DNA of 64,000 nt, taken from contig NZ_RAPR01000001.1 of assembly GCF_003610235.1 (NCBI RefSeq), positions 5,208,001 through 5,272,000 on the forward strand. Reading direction: 5' to 3'. Source of the DNA: Catellatospora citrea. Its GTDB lineage: Bacteria > Actinomycetota > Actinomycetes > Mycobacteriales > Micromonosporaceae. The notes beneath the pieces were generated by a model, which did not search any database, was not told the origin of the DNA, and worked only from the letters and a program-made list of their open reading frames with translations. Shown here piece after piece: positions 63,077 to 64,000 of the stretch. Both the position numbers and the translations under genes were made by a program. Within the stretch, counting starts at the first letter, position 1; the number at the start of each line of letters is the position of its first letter.

Positions 63077-63762
63077 TGGTCACGGTGCTGGTGCCGGGCG
63101 CGCTGCGGACCGAGGTCGGCGGCGCGTCCAAACTCGAGGTGCAGGCGGACGGCACGCTGCGCGCGGTGCTGGACGAGGTCGACCAGCGCTGGCCCCGGCT
63201 GGGCCGGCGCATCCGGGACGAGCGGGGCGAGCTGCGCCGCTACGTCAACGTGTACGTGGACGGGGAGGACTGCCGGGTGCTGTCGGGCCAGGAGACGCCG
63301 GTCGCCGGCGGCGGCGAGGTGCAGGTGCTGCCCAGCGTCGCGGGCGGCAGCGTGGAGCAGGAGGCTCCGGTCTTCGACGGGGACCGCGTCCTCGCCGACA
63401 ACTTCGCCCCGTGGGTGCGGGAGCTGGGCCTGAGCGTGCAGGAGAGCGGCCCCGACTGGGCCACCCTGCGGCTGCCCTGGTCGGACCGGCTGGCCCGGGA
63501 GGGCGGAGCGATGAGCGGGCAGGCACTGATGGCGGCCGCGGACACGGCGACGGTGATCGCGGTCAGCGCGGCGCGGGGCGGGTTCGTGCCGATGACGACC
63601 GTGCAGCTGTCGACCACGTTCCAGCGGCCGGTGCTCGGCAGCGACGTGCTGGTCACGGCCCGGCTGACGAAGCTCGGGCGCACGATGGCCTTCGCCGACA
63701 TCACGATGACCGCCAAGGGCGCGCTCGTCGCCCACGCGACCACGGTGTACGCCCTCCTCTGA
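63076..63762 (+). CDS. MoaD/ThiS-like ubiquitin-fold domain fused to hotdog thioesterase (PaaI type)
   Basis: A 228-residue two-domain protein. Residues 1-91 are a sulfur-carrier beta-grasp domain (MVTVLVPGALRTEVGG, RRYVNVYVDGEDCRVLSG, VQVLPSVAGG) whose Gly90-Gly91 is where MoaD and ThiS normally end. Here it reads straight through into a PaaI-like hotdog domain (about 100-228; GGAMSGQALMAAADTATVIA, FVPMTTVQLSTTFQRPVLGSD, ADITMTAKGALVAHATTVY). PaaI-type enzymes cleave acyl-CoA thioesters. An internal GTG at codon 93 is preceded by no clear ribosome site. The gene is coupled to the BNR protein. Either the carrier no longer needs a free GG end or the protein is cleaved there. Confidence 0.82.
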   Translation: MVTVLVPGALRTEVGGASKLEVQADGTLRAVLDEVDQRWPRLGRRIRDERGELRRYVNVYVDGEDCRVLSGQETPVAGGGEVQVLPSVAGGSVEQEAPVFDGDRVLADNFAPWVRELGLSVQESGPDWATLRLPWSDRLAREGGAMSGQALMAAADTATVIAVSAARGGFVPMTTVQLSTTFQRPVLGSDVLVTARLTKLGRTMAFADITMTAKGALVAHATTVYALL

Positions 63763-63770
63763 CCCGGCAC

Positions 63771-63804
63771 CGTCCCGCGCCGCGCCGCGCCGCGGCGCGG
63801 GACG
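63771..63804. terminator. 14-bp GC hairpin between convergent genes
   Basis: CGTCCCGCGCCGCG (63771-63784) pairs with CGCGGCGCGGGACG (63791-63804). It lies 9 nt after the fusion gene and 3 nt before the stop of the opposing gene. Confidence 0.8.
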
Positions 63805-63806
63805 GG

Positions 63807-64000
63807 TCAGGTGAGGTCGGACCAGAAGGGGATCTGCTTCGGCGTGGTGGGGCCGAGGGGCTGGTCGCCGGGTGGGAGGTCGAACTCGTGGTGCAGGTAG
63901 GCGGGGAGGGTGTCGCCGTAGACGATGACGTCGGTCTGCACGACGGAGAAGACCGGCAGGTCGGTCTCGGGCAGGGCGGGGGCGTAGCGGTGGCCGTACA
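63807..64000 (-). CDS. C-terminal fragment of a SMI1/KNR4 (SUKH)-like protein
   Basis: The frame is open from base 64000 to the TGA at 63807-63809, giving the last 63 residues. LPVFSVVQTDVIVYGDTLPAYLHHEF is here read as pieces VFSVVQTDVIVYGDTL and AYLHHEFDLP, a pattern typical of the C-terminus of SMI1/KNR4 family proteins, which serve as immunity proteins or have unknown roles. The N-terminus is beyond the right edge, so the call is tentative. Confidence 0.55.
   Translation of the reverse strand, partial: YGHRYAPALPETDLPVFSVVQTDVIVYGDTLPAYLHHEFDLPPGDQPLGPTTPKQIPFWSDLT

Overview
This window is ordinary chromosome from a very GC-rich actinobacterium. Gene content, long intergenic dyads and frequent leaderless starts (TANNNT hexamer, 6-8 nt, then ATG/GTG) point to the Micromonosporaceae (Actinoplanes/Catellatospora-like). 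The genus is an inference. I see no tRNA, rRNA, CRISPR array, phage or insertion sequence.

Left part (1-15.4 kb): a truncated secreted penicillin-acylase-type hydrolase, a teichoic-acid-type glycerophosphotransferase, an acyl-CoA mutase large subunit with isobutyryl-CoA mutase specificity residues, a CnoX-like thioredoxin/TPR protein, a ureohydrolase, two small membrane proteins, a lipoprotein class B penicillin-binding protein and a giant NAD-dependent glutamate dehydrogenase. From 15.4 to 30.4 kb come an FMN reductase, a cytoplasmic GH3 enzyme (NagZ-like) divergent from a ROK regulator, an ABC-2 exporter whose ATPase and permease genes are separated by three tandem 68-bp minigenes, a lone ABC ATPase, YccF and DUF6232 membrane proteins, a crotonase, a ThDP enzyme, a DUF11-repeat surface protein and a membrane-anchored beta-helix protein.

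From 30.4 to 38 kb a tightly coupled operon (MFS transporter, D-threonine-aldolase-like PLP enzyme, aldonolactone oxidase-like flavoprotein, GH1 beta-glucosidase) is transcribed away from the beta-helix gene, and both promoters carry the same 18-bp element. This looks like uptake and breakdown of a plant- or glycan-derived glycoside. DUF202/PLDc_N membrane proteins and a GNAT enzyme follow.

From 38.3 to 58.3 kb lies a housekeeping block whose order is conserved in Streptomyces and Mycobacterium: etfB-etfA-cysteine desulfurase-mnmA-MetE-like-ligA-(GGDEF/EAL)-gatC-gatA-gatB. Cysteine desulfurase feeds sulfur to MnmA for tRNA 2-thiouridine, and GatCAB makes Gln-tRNA(Gln)/Asn-tRNA(Asn). A regulator/SDR pair, an ADP-ribosylglycohydrolase and an aquaporin-like gene interrupt the block. 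A membrane phosphoesterase and a PQQ-type sugar dehydrogenase close it.

The right end (58.4-64 kb) holds a SigE-type sigma factor with a translationally coupled membrane partner, a 2-hydroxyacid dehydrogenase behind a cluster of CGGTCC motifs, and a BNR/WD40-type protein coupled to an unusual MoaD/ThiS-hotdog thioesterase fusion.

Most distinctive are the coupled minigene array (20000-20203), the MoaD-hotdog fusion (63076-63762), the paired 18-bp elements at 30449-30545, a shared -10 driving two back-to-back leaderless genes (36955-36972), and several families of intergenic inverted repeats.
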